Shown: positions 34,069-43,765, numbered from the stretch's first letter. The stretch is 64,000 nt of DNA from Sphingopyxis sp. OAS728 (GCF_014873485.1 NZ_JADBDT010000001.1:558001-622000), one strand, 5' to 3'. Made by a program: numbers and translations. The notes: generated from the letters alone by a model not told the origin.

Positions 34069-34839
34069 TCAGACCGCGGTGTAGCCGCCGTCGACGATCA
34101 GCTCGCTGCCGCACATGTAGGCGGCGTCGTCGCTGGCGAGGAAAAGCAGCGGCCGCGCGATTTCGCGCGTCGTCGCCATGCGGCCGAGCGGAATTGCGCC
34201 AACGGTCGCGGTGGCGAAGTCGGCGGCGGCGTCCCCCAGGCTGCCGACGGCATCGGCGACCAGCTTGGTCTCGCAATAACCGGGATGGAGCGAGTTGATC
34301 CGCACCGGCCAGCCCTTGCGCGCGCAATCGACCGCGACCGCTTTGGTCAGCATCGCCACCCCGGCCTTGCTGGCATTATAAGCCGGGAAGAGCGGCTCGG
34401 CGACGTTCGCGGCGATCGAGGCGACGTTGACGATTGTCCCGCCCTTTTCCTTCATCGCCCCGATGCCGGCGCGAACGCCGAGGAAGACACTCTCCAGATT
34501 GACTGCCATCAGCCGCTGCCATTCGGCCAGATCGGTATCGACCACCGATTTCAGGAAGCCCATGCCGGCGTTGTTGACGAGGATATCGAGCTTGCCTTCG
34601 CGCTCGACGATATCGGCGATCAGCGCCGTCCACCCCGCCTCGTCGGCAACATCCTGCCGGCGCGCTTCCGCTTTGTGCCCTTCGCCGCGGATCGCGGCGG
34701 CGGCGGCTTCGGCCTCGTCGCCGTCGATATCGGTGATCGTCACCGACGCCCCCTCGCGGGCGAACTCCTGCGCGGCGGCGAGCCCGATCCCGCGCGCGGC
34801 ACCGGTGATCAGCACGCTCTTGCCGGTAAAACGCATCAT
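34069..34839 (-). CDS. Short-chain dehydrogenase/reductase
   Basis: This 256-residue classical SDR has the cofactor motif GAARGIG (residues 13-19), NNAG (89-92), and the catalytic triad S141, Y154 and K158 (YNASK). D37 at the end of strand 2 (ITDIDGDEA) suggests NAD preference. The C-terminus ends ELIVDGGYTAV. It would interconvert an alcohol and ketone in the pathway of the following ligase. Two adjacent ATGs are possible; AGGAG is suitably placed. It lies between a TonB receptor gene and the saccharopine-dehydrogenase-like gene. Confidence 0.88.
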   Translation of the reverse strand: MMRFTGKSVLITGAARGIGLAAAQEFAREGASVTITDIDGDEAEAAAAAIRGEGHKAEARRQDVADEAGWTALIADIVEREGKLDILVNNAGMGFLKSVVDTDLAEWQRLMAVNLESVFLGVRAGIGAMKEKGGTIVNVASIAANVAEPLFPAYNASKAGVAMLTKAVAVDCARKGWPVRINSLHPGYCETKLVADAVGSLGDAAADFATATVGAIPLGRMATTREIARPLLFLASDDAAYMCGSELIVDGGYTAV

Positions 34840-34875
34840 GACATGCTCCTCAAACCAGGGTCAGCACAAAAGTCC

Positions 34876-34915
34876 GGGGACGGCGGGCCTAGGGAGGGGG
34901 CGCCCGCCGGTCCCC
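34876..34915 (-). terminator. Hairpin terminator after the TonB receptor gene
   Basis: Long G/C-rich arms (34876-34888 and 34902-34915) pair with one bulged base around a 13-base loop. On the minus strand the stem is followed by GGACTTTTG, a short T-run. It lies 13 bases after the receptor stop and 36 before the SDR start, so it could limit read-through. Confidence 0.6.
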
Positions 34916-34928
34916 GTGGCGTCGGCGA

Positions 34929-37529
34929 TCAGAATTTGAAGGTCGCTTCGACGCCGTAGGTGCGTGGTGTCCCGCGGTTCAGATAATCGAGCCCGAAGAC
35001 ATCGATGTTGAGGCCGTAGGTGTAATAATATTTGTTGGTCAGGTTCTTGACCCACGCGCTGACCGACAGATTGTCGTTTGCCTGATAGGTCAGGCGGCTG
35101 TTGAGCAGCCAATATCCCGGATTGCCGCAGGTAAAGGCGACGCCCGCTGGGCGAACCGCGCCCGGCGCGCCGGGCTTGTCACAGGGGTCGAGCCCGTAAT
35201 CGCCAAAGGCGTCGAAATAATATTTGCCCATATAGCTAGCGTCGCCGCGCAGCGTCAGCTTGCTCTCGCCCTTCTCGAAAATATCCCAATCGAACCCGGC
35301 GTTGAAGGTGATTTTGGGCGCATTGGGGAACGGATTGCCATTCACATTTCGCGTGAACTGGGTCGCGGGGTCGTTCGGGTCGACCACATTGCCCTTATAT
35401 TTACTGTTGAGGTAACCGAAGGCCGCATTGAGCTGCAGCCCGTCGACCGGCGCGACCGTCAGTTCGGCCTCGCCGCCCCACACGCGGCCGTTGGCGCTGC
35501 GGGTGAAGGTTGTCGCGCCGACAACCTGCGTCGTCTGCTGGTTCGAATAGTCATAATAGAAGCCCGCGAGGTTGAGCTGTACGCGGCGGTCGAGGAACTG
35601 CGTCTTCAGGCCGCCTTCATAGGCGTTCACCTTTTCGGGCTTGATATAATAGACCTGGTTCGTGCCCTGATAGGCGAGGCCGTTATAGCTGCCGCTGCGA
35701 TAACCGCGGCTATACTGCAGATAGCCCATGATATCGTCGGTGAACTGATAGCTGACATTGGCCCGGCCGGTCAGGCGGTTTGCCTTTTCCTGCAGATTCA
35801 TCTTCGGCAGGTTGGGATTATAGGGGAAGGCATAGGGGATCAGGTTGACCACCGGCGTCACGCCGTCGAGAGCGGTGATGATCGTGCTGCCATTTCGGAA
35901 CTTCACCTTGTCCATCGTGTAGCGAAGGCCGACGGCCAAGGTCAGCTTGTCGGTGGCCTTCCATGTGAGGTCGCCATAGATCGCCTTTGACGGGCGCTGG
36001 ATGTCGAACCTTTGTTCCCCCATGATCGGTCCGAAAGGGCCTGCGCCGGCGGCGAGGCAGCCCTGATAATAGGCGCCGCCTGCCGGGAAATTCCCCCTGT
36101 TGTTGATCGCCGCATCGGTCTGATACGCGACCAGCGTCCGCGCATCGAAAAAGCCGTTCGGGTTGACGACGACGGGATCGCAGAAGCCCGCCGAGCCGGG
36201 CGTCAGGGTTGGATCGAGCGCGAAGGCCGGCAGCACGCGGATGGAATCGGGCGTTCCGATCGGGGCGTTATTGTAACCGCCGGGAACGCCCAGTCCCAAG
36301 AGGAGTGGCCGCAATTCGCCGAAGAAATCGGGCTCGTTGCGCGTCTTGATGGTGTCCTTGCCATAATAGAGGCCGCCGACGAAATCGATGCTGTCGTCCG
36401 AATAGTTCAGCCGCAGATCCTGATTGAAATTCTTGCTGCGGCTGTTGAACCTGATCGAGCAGACATTGAGCGGCGAGCCGTCACAATCGTTCGGCGAGAT
36501 GCTGTATTTGCCCGTGTCATAGCCGGTGATCGAGGTCAGCGTGAAATAATCATTGAGCTCCAGCGCAATGTTGAGCGCGACGCCTTTCGACGAGGAAAGC
36601 GACTTGCCGCCCTGATCGGCGGACACTTCGTTCTTGCGGAGCGCGCGGCCGCCATTCTGTGCCGGATTGAAGCGCGAATAGCCGACGATATCCTCGCCGT
36701 TCGCGAACTGGCCGATCGAATAGGCATTGGCCGTCCACGGATCGTCCTTCGCCGCATAGACCTTCAGGTTGATGTCGAGCGTGTCGGACGGCTTCCAGCG
36801 CAGCGAAATGCGGCCTGCCATCGAGTCGGTCGTGGCGGCGTCGCGGCCCTGCGCCGGGTTATATTGCCAGCCGTCACCCTTTGCGACCGTCCCCGCGACG
36901 CGGATACCGAGGACGTCCGGGACCAGCGTCTTTTCGAAACCGCCCTCGACCGTCTTGGTGTCGTAATTGGCGTAACCGATGGTGAAATAGCCCTCGTCAG
37001 CGCCCAGTCCCGGCTTGCGGGTGAAGAAGCTGATCGCGCCGCCCGTCGTGTTGCGGCCATAGAGCGTGCCTTGCGGTCCGCGCAGCACCTCGACCCGGTC
37101 GATATCGTAGAGCTGCCCGCCATGGCTGGCGCGGAAGCTTTGATAGACTTCGTCGACATAAACGCCGACCGGCGACGCGGTGGACGCCGAAAACTCGTTC
37201 GCGACCGAGATCCCACGCAGTGAGAAGTTCGGTTGCGTTTTGCCATAGGGGGTCGATATCTGAAGGCTCGGCACTGCGCCCATCAGGTCGGAGGTTTCAT
37301 TGATACCGCGGGCCTGAAGCGCGTCGCCGCCGATGGCGGAGACCGCCGCCGGCACATCCTGCAGCCGCTGTTCGCGCTTTTGCGCGGTGACGACGATTTC
37401 CGCGATGCCGCCAGCCTCTTCGGCGACCACGGGGGCGGCTGACTCCGCCTCTTGCGCCTGCACGGCGGCGTGCCAGCCGAACAACATGGTGGTGGACAAG
37501 CAGCTTGCCAGGATAGCCTTCTTCGTCAC
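34929..37529 (-). CDS. TonB-dependent outer-membrane receptor
   Basis: This 866-residue receptor has a signal peptide (ILASCLSTTMLFGWHAAVQAQ), a TonB-box region (IAEIVVTAQKREQRLQDVP), a plug with YDIDRVEVLRGPQGTLYGRN and a 22-strand barrel ending in aromatic F (TYGVEATFKF). It lacks an STN domain. It belongs to the large sphingomonad TonB group often linked to uptake of hydrophobic or aromatic compounds. GTG at 37529 was chosen because GGGAG stands seven bases upstream; ATG at 37556 is possible. SDR, saccharopine-dehydrogenase-like and ligase genes follow on the same strand. Confidence 0.9.
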   Translation of the reverse strand: MTKKAILASCLSTTMLFGWHAAVQAQEAESAAPVVAEEAGGIAEIVVTAQKREQRLQDVPAAVSAIGGDALQARGINETSDLMGAVPSLQISTPYGKTQPNFSLRGISVANEFSASTASPVGVYVDEVYQSFRASHGGQLYDIDRVEVLRGPQGTLYGRNTTGGAISFFTRKPGLGADEGYFTIGYANYDTKTVEGGFEKTLVPDVLGIRVAGTVAKGDGWQYNPAQGRDAATTDSMAGRISLRWKPSDTLDINLKVYAAKDDPWTANAYSIGQFANGEDIVGYSRFNPAQNGGRALRKNEVSADQGGKSLSSSKGVALNIALELNDYFTLTSITGYDTGKYSISPNDCDGSPLNVCSIRFNSRSKNFNQDLRLNYSDDSIDFVGGLYYGKDTIKTRNEPDFFGELRPLLLGLGVPGGYNNAPIGTPDSIRVLPAFALDPTLTPGSAGFCDPVVVNPNGFFDARTLVAYQTDAAINNRGNFPAGGAYYQGCLAAGAGPFGPIMGEQRFDIQRPSKAIYGDLTWKATDKLTLAVGLRYTMDKVKFRNGSTIITALDGVTPVVNLIPYAFPYNPNLPKMNLQEKANRLTGRANVSYQFTDDIMGYLQYSRGYRSGSYNGLAYQGTNQVYYIKPEKVNAYEGGLKTQFLDRRVQLNLAGFYYDYSNQQTTQVVGATTFTRSANGRVWGGEAELTVAPVDGLQLNAAFGYLNSKYKGNVVDPNDPATQFTRNVNGNPFPNAPKITFNAGFDWDIFEKGESKLTLRGDASYMGKYYFDAFGDYGLDPCDKPGAPGAVRPAGVAFTCGNPGYWLLNSRLTYQANDNLSVSAWVKNLTNKYYYTYGLNIDVFGLDYLNRGTPRTYGVEATFKF

Positions 37530-37645
37530 GCCTTTTCTCCCACGGTTCGAACCCATTCTGTGTGGGCCCTTCGACACATGGGAGGCTATGGCGCGCACCC
37601 CTGCAATGACAGACCGGGCGGCGGGGGGAGCGATGGGGGGGACGC

Positions 37646-37676
37646 TTGCAGTCGCCCCCGCATGGCTATAGCCATG
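37646..37676 (+). promoter_or_regulatory. Promoter region of the LuxR gene with 16-bp palindrome
   Basis: CATGGCTATAGCCATG at 37661-37676 is a perfect 16-base palindrome. TTGCAG at 37646-37651 and TATAGC at 37667-37672 form a promoter-like pair 15 bases apart, so the palindrome covers the -10. It lies in the 170-base divergent region between the TonB receptor and the LuxR regulator and is a good operator candidate. Confidence 0.5.
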
Positions 37677-37699
37677 GCAGGCAGATGGAGGGCGAATAT

Positions 37700-40396
37700 A
37701 TGACCATCCAGCCGGGATCGAGGACCGACTCAAAAGCACCGCACCGCGCGGCGGAACCGCGACCGGTAACGCGCGGCAAGTTCGCCCCGCCCCGCTTTCC
37801 CGACGATCTCGTTGGTATCGAACGGTGGCAATCCTGGCTCGATGCGATTGCGCGACATGAAATCTGCTTCGTTCGGGCGCCTGCGGGCTATGGCAAGACG
37901 GCCTTTGCCGCGGCGCTCTTTGCACAAGCCCGTTCGATTGGCTGGTACGCCGGCTGGGTATCCTTCGATCCCGACGACAATGACTCCGGAGCTATCGGGC
38001 ACTTGTTCGAAGCGGTGCGCCTCGCGCGGGGCGCTCCCGCCGAGGATAGCGTCAGCGCGCTATGTGCCGCCCCCGCCTCCGCGGCCACCCTCGCCAGTGC
38101 GCTGGCCGAACGGATCGAGGCCTGCGACCAGCCGGTGCTTCTTGTCCTCGACAATATCGACCGCCTCGCCGAACCGCGCATGGTCGACGTTCTCGACCGC
38201 CTGTTACGCCATCCACCGCCCCAGTTGCGCCTTGTCCTCGTCGGGCGCGATGCTTCGGCGATCCGGCTCGACGACATCGAAGGCCGCGGCATGCTGCTGC
38301 GGTTCGGCCGGGCCGAGATCGGGCTGACGAATGAAGAATTATGGGCCTTTTTGCGCACTGCGGGTTCGGGACTTGATGCCCGTGGCTGCGAAAAACTCCA
38401 TGGATTGCTGCTCGGCTGGCCCATTGGGCTGCGGATGGCCGTACAGAAACTGGATCGGCTCGAAAAAGGCGACTGGAGCGCGCTCACGGCGCAAATCGAT
38501 GCCTATCTGTTACCGCTATGGAATGAACAGCACGACGGAATATGGCGATTTCTCGGCCGCGCCAGTGTCGCTCCGCTATTGAACGACGAGCTGGTGCGGT
38601 TGCTGGGCGAAGGAGACCGGGGCATATCGATCCTCGAAGATCTTCACGCACGAGGCATGTTTGTCGAGCGATCCGACGACGGCAATGGCTGGTATTATGT
38701 CCACCCCGCCGTTCGGGCGGTATTCCGGAGATTTCTCGACCAGCACGAGCCCGAACGCGCAGTCGAACTCCATCGTGTCGCGGGACGCTACTATGAAGCG
38801 CGCGGCCTTGTCGCACATGCGATCGACCAGTTTCTGTCCGCTGACGCTGACGCCGATGCGGCGCGACTGGTCGGCCTCACCGCGCTGTCAGCCCTCGCGC
38901 GCGGCGATGTCGAGCAACTAGCCGCTTGGCTCGATGCGCTTCCGCGCGAGCAGATTTCGGAAAACGCAGCCCTCATCCGTGCTCGCGCCTGGATAGCGGT
39001 GCTGACTGCGGAGCCCGATGCCCCAGCGGCAATTGCCGCACTCCGGGCCGCGGGCGAAGCAGACGAAGCACAAGTGATCGGTGTGCTTCACGCCGCCCTT
39101 GTCCAAGACCTACCCGAGACTGTGGTCGAGGAAGGAGACCAGTTTCTGGCGGCGCCAGAGCGACTGTCGGGCTTTGCCGTCGACATGATGCGCGCCTTTC
39201 TTGCATGCGGAGCGCAAAGCCGCGGTCTTTTCGGCTTGGTGCACGATGTCGTCAGGCCGCTCCGGCCCTGCGCTGCCGCGACCGCAAAGGCTTTGCCAAC
39301 GGCGCTCGCGACCCGTGCCAGAGCGGCGGCCGCCCGCGCCCAGGGACAGATGGCGGAGGCCGAACGGGTGTTGCGTGACGGCCGCCGGATTCCGGGCCAG
39401 CCCGGTTTGGCGGGCGCCTTGATCGATGCCGCGCTGGCGCGCAGTCGTTACGAACGGGATGACCTGTCCGGGGCCGCGAACCTCGCCGCCAGCGCCCTTC
39501 CCTGGCTGGAACCAAGCTGTTTTCAGGATGCGCTCATCGAAGCGTTTCAAATCTGCATTCGGGCCGCAGCGGCGACAGCCAAGGTGGATGACGCCGCGAC
39601 CTTGATCGACCGCGCCGAACAGATCGCTTTCGAACGTAATTGGATGCCGTTGAAGGCCATGTGCGTTGTCGAGCGGTCGCGGCTCAGATTGCCGCCGACG
39701 ATCGATGCGGAAGCCGTATTGGCGGTCGCCGATGAGGGCGCCGCCGTGCTCGACCCGCTATCGGCGCAGGGACGCGCCTTTGCCTTACTCTGCGAAATGC
39801 GGGCCTATGAAGCGATCGCCCATGGCGACCGTCCCCGGCTCACGACGGTGGCGGAGCGGCTTCTGCGCCTTGCGTCGAATGCCGATGATGCCGAGCTTCG
39901 AGCTACCGCGACGCTCCTCAACATCCTCCCGCAGCTCAGCGGGCGCTGTGACAAGATGGTCGAACTCGAGACGGTGCGTTTTCTCAATCACGCAGCCAGC
40001 GCCGGCTTCCATCGCACGATCGTCGACATACTCGATGTGACAGGCGTACGCGCGGTCCAGAATTTTTGCAGCGAGGCCTATTCGTCGGGCTCCTTCCTCG
40101 CGCTGCTCAAGCTGGCAGAACCGTCGCGGCGCAATCCCGCGCTCGAGGGCAGCACCTCCGCCGCGCCGGGCGAAGCCTTTTCCTTCCTGACCGAACGCGA
40201 GATCGAGATATTGAGCGCGCTGAACGCCGGGGAATCGAACAAGGAAATCGCCCGGACGCTCCAGCTCGCGCCCGAAACGGTCAAATGGCATCTCAAGAAT
40301 GTCATGCGAAAATTGCGTGCGAACAGTCGCGAAGAGGCGGTGCAAAACGCCTCGACGCTGGGCCTGACATTGATCGAGATTGCCCCGCGCGATTAG
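37700..40396 (+). CDS. MalT-type LuxR-family transcription regulator with ATPase domain
   Basis: This 898-residue regulator has an N-terminal STAND/MalT-like ATPase (Walker A APAGYGKT with K66; Walker B-like LLVLDNIDRL), a long helical repeat region (about 380-820) and a C-terminal LuxR helix-turn-helix from about residue 829 (FLTEREIEIL, SNKEIARTL, TVKWHLKNVMRKL). MalT-like proteins are ATP-dependent activators triggered by a small ligand. The ATG at 37700 has GGAGGG seven bases upstream. It is divergent from the TonB receptor, its likely target; the autotransporter gene follows on the same strand. Confidence 0.88.
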   Translation: MTIQPGSRTDSKAPHRAAEPRPVTRGKFAPPRFPDDLVGIERWQSWLDAIARHEICFVRAPAGYGKTAFAAALFAQARSIGWYAGWVSFDPDDNDSGAIGHLFEAVRLARGAPAEDSVSALCAAPASAATLASALAERIEACDQPVLLVLDNIDRLAEPRMVDVLDRLLRHPPPQLRLVLVGRDASAIRLDDIEGRGMLLRFGRAEIGLTNEELWAFLRTAGSGLDARGCEKLHGLLLGWPIGLRMAVQKLDRLEKGDWSALTAQIDAYLLPLWNEQHDGIWRFLGRASVAPLLNDELVRLLGEGDRGISILEDLHARGMFVERSDDGNGWYYVHPAVRAVFRRFLDQHEPERAVELHRVAGRYYEARGLVAHAIDQFLSADADADAARLVGLTALSALARGDVEQLAAWLDALPREQISENAALIRARAWIAVLTAEPDAPAAIAALRAAGEADEAQVIGVLHAALVQDLPETVVEEGDQFLAAPERLSGFAVDMMRAFLACGAQSRGLFGLVHDVVRPLRPCAAATAKALPTALATRARAAAARAQGQMAEAERVLRDGRRIPGQPGLAGALIDAALARSRYERDDLSGAANLAASALPWLEPSCFQDALIEAFQICIRAAAATAKVDDAATLIDRAEQIAFERNWMPLKAMCVVERSRLRLPPTIDAEAVLAVADEGAAVLDPLSAQGRAFALLCEMRAYEAIAHGDRPRLTTVAERLLRLASNADDAELRATATLLNILPQLSGRCDKMVELETVRFLNHAASAGFHRTIVDILDVTGVRAVQNFCSEAYSSGSFLALLKLAEPSRRNPALEGSTSAAPGEAFSFLTEREIEILSALNAGESNKEIARTLQLAPETVKWHLKNVMRKLRANSREEAVQNASTLGLTLIEIAPRD

Positions 40397-40422
40397 GGCG
40401 CATTATTTTTCCAAGGCTGCGC

Positions 40423-40486
40423 GGTTCCCGCTCCGTCTTGTGATTATCGCCGGGATGACATCCCGGCCCCGATCACAAGAGGAACC
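40423..40486 (+). promoter_or_regulatory. Nested hairpin covering the autotransporter leader and Shine-Dalgarno
   Basis: Three nested paired segments are visible: an inner 8-bp perfect pair (40450-40457 with 40459-40466), a middle 8-bp pair (40437-40444 with 40472-40479) and an outer 6-bp pair (40423-40428 with 40481-40486). The outer and middle arms include the AGAGGA ribosome-binding site just before the ATG at 40489. It could control translation, or stop the upstream luxR transcript by a factor-dependent route. Confidence 0.6.
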
Positions 40487-40488
40487 CG

Positions 40489-43400
40489 ATGCGCAAGACC
40501 TTGCTGGCCTCCACCTGCCTGGCCACCCTTCTTTCGACCCCCGCTTATGCCGAGACGACGATCAGCACCGCCACCACGGCGCCAGTGCGGACCTCCACGA
40601 TCAAATCGGGCGCTGCCGATGACATCAAGATCGTCGCCGCCGGATCGATCAAGCCGACGGTTACCGGCCCCGCTGTCACCATCGACAGCAACAACAAGGT
40701 CGTCAACGAAGGCACGATCGAGTTCAGCAACGTCGACGGCGCCACGGGTATCCTCGCGAACGCCGGGACGACGGGCGGCATCACCAACAGCGCCACGGGC
40801 AAGATCACGATCGGCGAAACCTATGCGCCCACCGACATCGACAATGACGGCGACATCGACGGCGCCTTCGCGATCGGCAGCAACCGTGTCGGCATCGCAA
40901 CCGCGGGCGCTTTTGCCGGCAATATCGTCAACTCGGGCACGATCGCAATCGAGGGCAACAATTCCGCAGGCATTCGCCTCGGTGGCCCGCTGACCGGCAA
41001 TTTCACCAACGATGGCACCATTACCGTCGTCGGCGACCGCGCACTTGGCGTCGGCTTGCAGAATGTCACCGGAAACGTCCGCTTGGCTGGTACGATCAGC
41101 GCGCAGGGTGTCGACGCGATCGGCGCACGGCTTGCAGGCGATGTCACCGGCGCGCTGGTTGTCCAGGGCAATCTCACGGCAAGCGGCTACCGCTTCACCA
41201 CCGCCCCTGCCGACCCGTCGAAACTCGACGCCGACGATCTGTTGATCGGCGGCAGCGCGCTGTCGGTCGAAGGCAACGTTACCGGCGGCATCATCCTTGC
41301 GGTCGCGCCCAAGGATACGAAGGCCGACGACAAGGATGAGGACAAGGACGGCATCGAAGACGACAAGGAAGGAAACGCCGTCGTGCGCTCCTTCGGTTCG
41401 GCCGCCGCGATCAAGATCGGCTCGGCTGACCGTGCGGTTACGATTGGTCCCGTCGGCGGGACCGGCACCGGTCTCGGCCTCATCATCGACGGCGCCGTGC
41501 TCGGCAACGGCCTCTACGCCGGCAAGGATGGCAATGGCATCCAGGTGGGCGGCCTTGGCGGCGCGGTCACCATTGCGGGCGGTATCGGCATCGGCGCGAC
41601 CGGCAGCGTAACCGCCCTGTCAGTGGACACCGCGGCGACGGCCATCCGGGTCGGGAGCGGCGCCACCACACCCGAAATCCGCAACGCGGGCAAGATTGAC
41701 GCCACGTCCGGCGGCAAAGCCGCGAACGCTGTCGCGACCGCGGTGCTGATCGAAGCCGGCGGCAACGTCCCGCTGATCCGCAACAGCGGTTCGATCAACG
41801 CAAAGACCGGCGGCGAGAACGGCACCGCGCGTGCCATCGTCGACTTGTCGGGCACTGTTACGACGGTCGAAAACAGCGGCGCAATCAGCGCCACCGGCGC
41901 CCTCGCCACCTCCGACCGCAACATCGCGATCGATCTGTCGGCGAACAATGTTGGCGCAACGGTCAAGCAGACCGCGGTCGCGTCGGGCGTCACGGCCCCC
42001 AGCATCGTCGGCGACGTCCGCTTTGGTGGCGGCAACGACGTGTTCGACATCGCCGACGGGTCGGTGAAGGGCAACAGCTTCTTCGGCGCCGGCAACAACA
42101 AGCTCGCGCTGTCGGGCGACGCCACTTACGCCGGCAACGCCCGCTTTGGCACCGGCAGCGACACGATGACGCTCGCCGGCACGTCGAAATTCACCGGTCT
42201 CGCGGACTTCGGTGGCGGCGCCGATACGCTCTCAATCGGCGGCACGTCGATCTTCTCTGGCACGCTCGCCAACTCGCAGGGGCTGGCCGTTGCGGTCAGC
42301 GGCGGCACCTTCGACGTCGGTGGCGCCGCCACGATCTCGTCGCTCGCGGTCACCGAGAAGGGCACCCTCGGCGTGATGCTCGATACCGGCACCACCGGAA
42401 CCAACCTTCAGGTCAGCGGCAACGCCAGCTTTGGCGCCGAATCCAAGCTCGCGCTCAAGCTGTCGAGCATCGAAAAGGCCGAGGGCAAGCATATCGTGCT
42501 CACCGCCGGCACGCTGACCGGCGCCAACAATCTGACCGCATCGCAGACGCTGCTGCCCTTCCTCTACAAGGGCACGCTGACCTCGAACGCAACGCAGCTG
42601 ATCGTCGATGTATCGCGCAAGTCGGTGACCGAACTCGGGCTCAATCGCTCGGAATCGGGCGCGTTCGACGCGGTGCTCGATGCGGTGATCGCCGACCAGA
42701 AGATCGAGGATGTCTTCCTCGGCATCACCGACGGCGACCAGTTCCGCAATCAGCTTGGCCAGATGCTTCCCGAGCATGAAGGCGGCGTCTTCGAAACCGT
42801 CACCTCGGGCTCGCGCGCCCTGTCGCGTTACCTCCAGGATCCCAACGCGCCGTTCCAGGACGAGGGCAAGTGGGGCTATTGGGTCAACCAAGCCGTCTGG
42901 GGCACGTCGAAGAGCGTCGGCGACACCGCGAGCTACGACGTCAGCGGCTGGGGCATTTCGGGCGGCGCCGAAATCAAGACCGATCTCGGCAACTTCGGTG
43001 GCTCGATCGCCTATCTCAGCGGCAAGGACGGCAATGGCAGAAACGCCAATGAAGTCAGCACCAGCCAGTTCGAAGGTGCGCTGCACTGGCGCCTGCGCTC
43101 CAACGGTTTCATGGCGAACGCCCGCGTGTCGGGCGCCCCGATCAGCCTGAAGGGCACGCGCATCTTCCGCGCCGAAGCCGGTGCCGATGACATCGAAAAG
43201 ACGATGAAGGGCAAATGGGACGGCACCTTGTGGTCGGCCTCGGGCTCGGTCGCCTATGACACGCGCGTCGGAGGCTTGAGCTTCCGCCCGATGGTTGCGG
43301 TCGATTACTTCAAGCTGAAGGAAGACGGCTATCAGGAAACCGGCGGCGGCGACGCACTCGACCTCACCGTGCTCAGCCGTGACAGCGATGAACTCGCGGT

Positions 43401-43704
43401 GTCGGGTACCGTAGCCGTCGGCCTCGATTTCGGCGGTGCCGACGAATATGACGGCTGGACGCGCTTCGAACTCGAAGGCGGCCGCCGCCAGATCGTCGGC
43501 GGCACGCTGGGCGCGACGACGGCGTCGTTCAAGAACGGCACGCCCTTCACCCTTACTCCTGATGATCGCACGAGCGGCTGGGTCGGCCGCTTCCGTGGCA
43601 TCGCCGGAAATTCGGCCTTTCAGGTCGCTGGCGAAGTGTCCGCGGAAGAACAGCAAAGCCATATCGGCTGGGCTTTCCGTGCGAGTCTGCGGGTCGGCCT
43701 CTAG
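40489..43704 (+). CDS. Type V autotransporter, beta-helix passenger and C-terminal barrel
   Basis: This 1071-residue protein has a signal peptide (TLLASTCLATLLSTPAYA), a long Gly/Asn/Ala-rich passenger (about 25-780) with repeated short strand-and-turn units such as GNFTNDGTITV and TVENSGAIS, and an autotransporter barrel (about 790-1071) ending in GWAFRASLRVGL. Around residues 274-295 an Asp-rich insert (DDKDEDKDGIEDDKEG) looks like a calcium-binding loop. Such proteins display the passenger on the cell surface. AGAGGA precedes the ATG, within a hairpin. The passenger function (adhesin or enzyme) cannot be read; no catalytic motif is seen. Confidence 0.9.
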   Translation: MRKTLLASTCLATLLSTPAYAETTISTATTAPVRTSTIKSGAADDIKIVAAGSIKPTVTGPAVTIDSNNKVVNEGTIEFSNVDGATGILANAGTTGGITNSATGKITIGETYAPTDIDNDGDIDGAFAIGSNRVGIATAGAFAGNIVNSGTIAIEGNNSAGIRLGGPLTGNFTNDGTITVVGDRALGVGLQNVTGNVRLAGTISAQGVDAIGARLAGDVTGALVVQGNLTASGYRFTTAPADPSKLDADDLLIGGSALSVEGNVTGGIILAVAPKDTKADDKDEDKDGIEDDKEGNAVVRSFGSAAAIKIGSADRAVTIGPVGGTGTGLGLIIDGAVLGNGLYAGKDGNGIQVGGLGGAVTIAGGIGIGATGSVTALSVDTAATAIRVGSGATTPEIRNAGKIDATSGGKAANAVATAVLIEAGGNVPLIRNSGSINAKTGGENGTARAIVDLSGTVTTVENSGAISATGALATSDRNIAIDLSANNVGATVKQTAVASGVTAPSIVGDVRFGGGNDVFDIADGSVKGNSFFGAGNNKLALSGDATYAGNARFGTGSDTMTLAGTSKFTGLADFGGGADTLSIGGTSIFSGTLANSQGLAVAVSGGTFDVGGAATISSLAVTEKGTLGVMLDTGTTGTNLQVSGNASFGAESKLALKLSSIEKAEGKHIVLTAGTLTGANNLTASQTLLPFLYKGTLTSNATQLIVDVSRKSVTELGLNRSESGAFDAVLDAVIADQKIEDVFLGITDGDQFRNQLGQMLPEHEGGVFETVTSGSRALSRYLQDPNAPFQDEGKWGYWVNQAVWGTSKSVGDTASYDVSGWGISGGAEIKTDLGNFGGSIAYLSGKDGNGRNANEVSTSQFEGALHWRLRSNGFMANARVSGAPISLKGTRIFRAEAGADDIEKTMKGKWDGTLWSASGSVAYDTRVGGLSFRPMVAVDYFKLKEDGYQETGGGDALDLTVLSRDSDELAVSGTVAVGLDFGGADEYDGWTRFELEGGRRQIVGGTLGATTASFKNGTPFTLTPDDRTSGWVGRFRGIAGNSAFQVAGEVSAEEQQSHIGWAFRASLRVGL

Positions 43705-43724
43705 CCCCCCGGCCGGCCCCGCCC

Positions 43725-43765
43725 GCAAGGGGGAAGCGTAACCCCTACCCACGCTTCCCCCTTGC
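43725..43765 (+). terminator. 15-bp perfect hairpin after the autotransporter
   Basis: Perfect 15-base arms at 43725-43739 and 43751-43765 close an 11-base loop, 20 bases after the stop. There is no T-tract after it, so termination may need a factor, or it may protect the 3' end. Confidence 0.65.
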
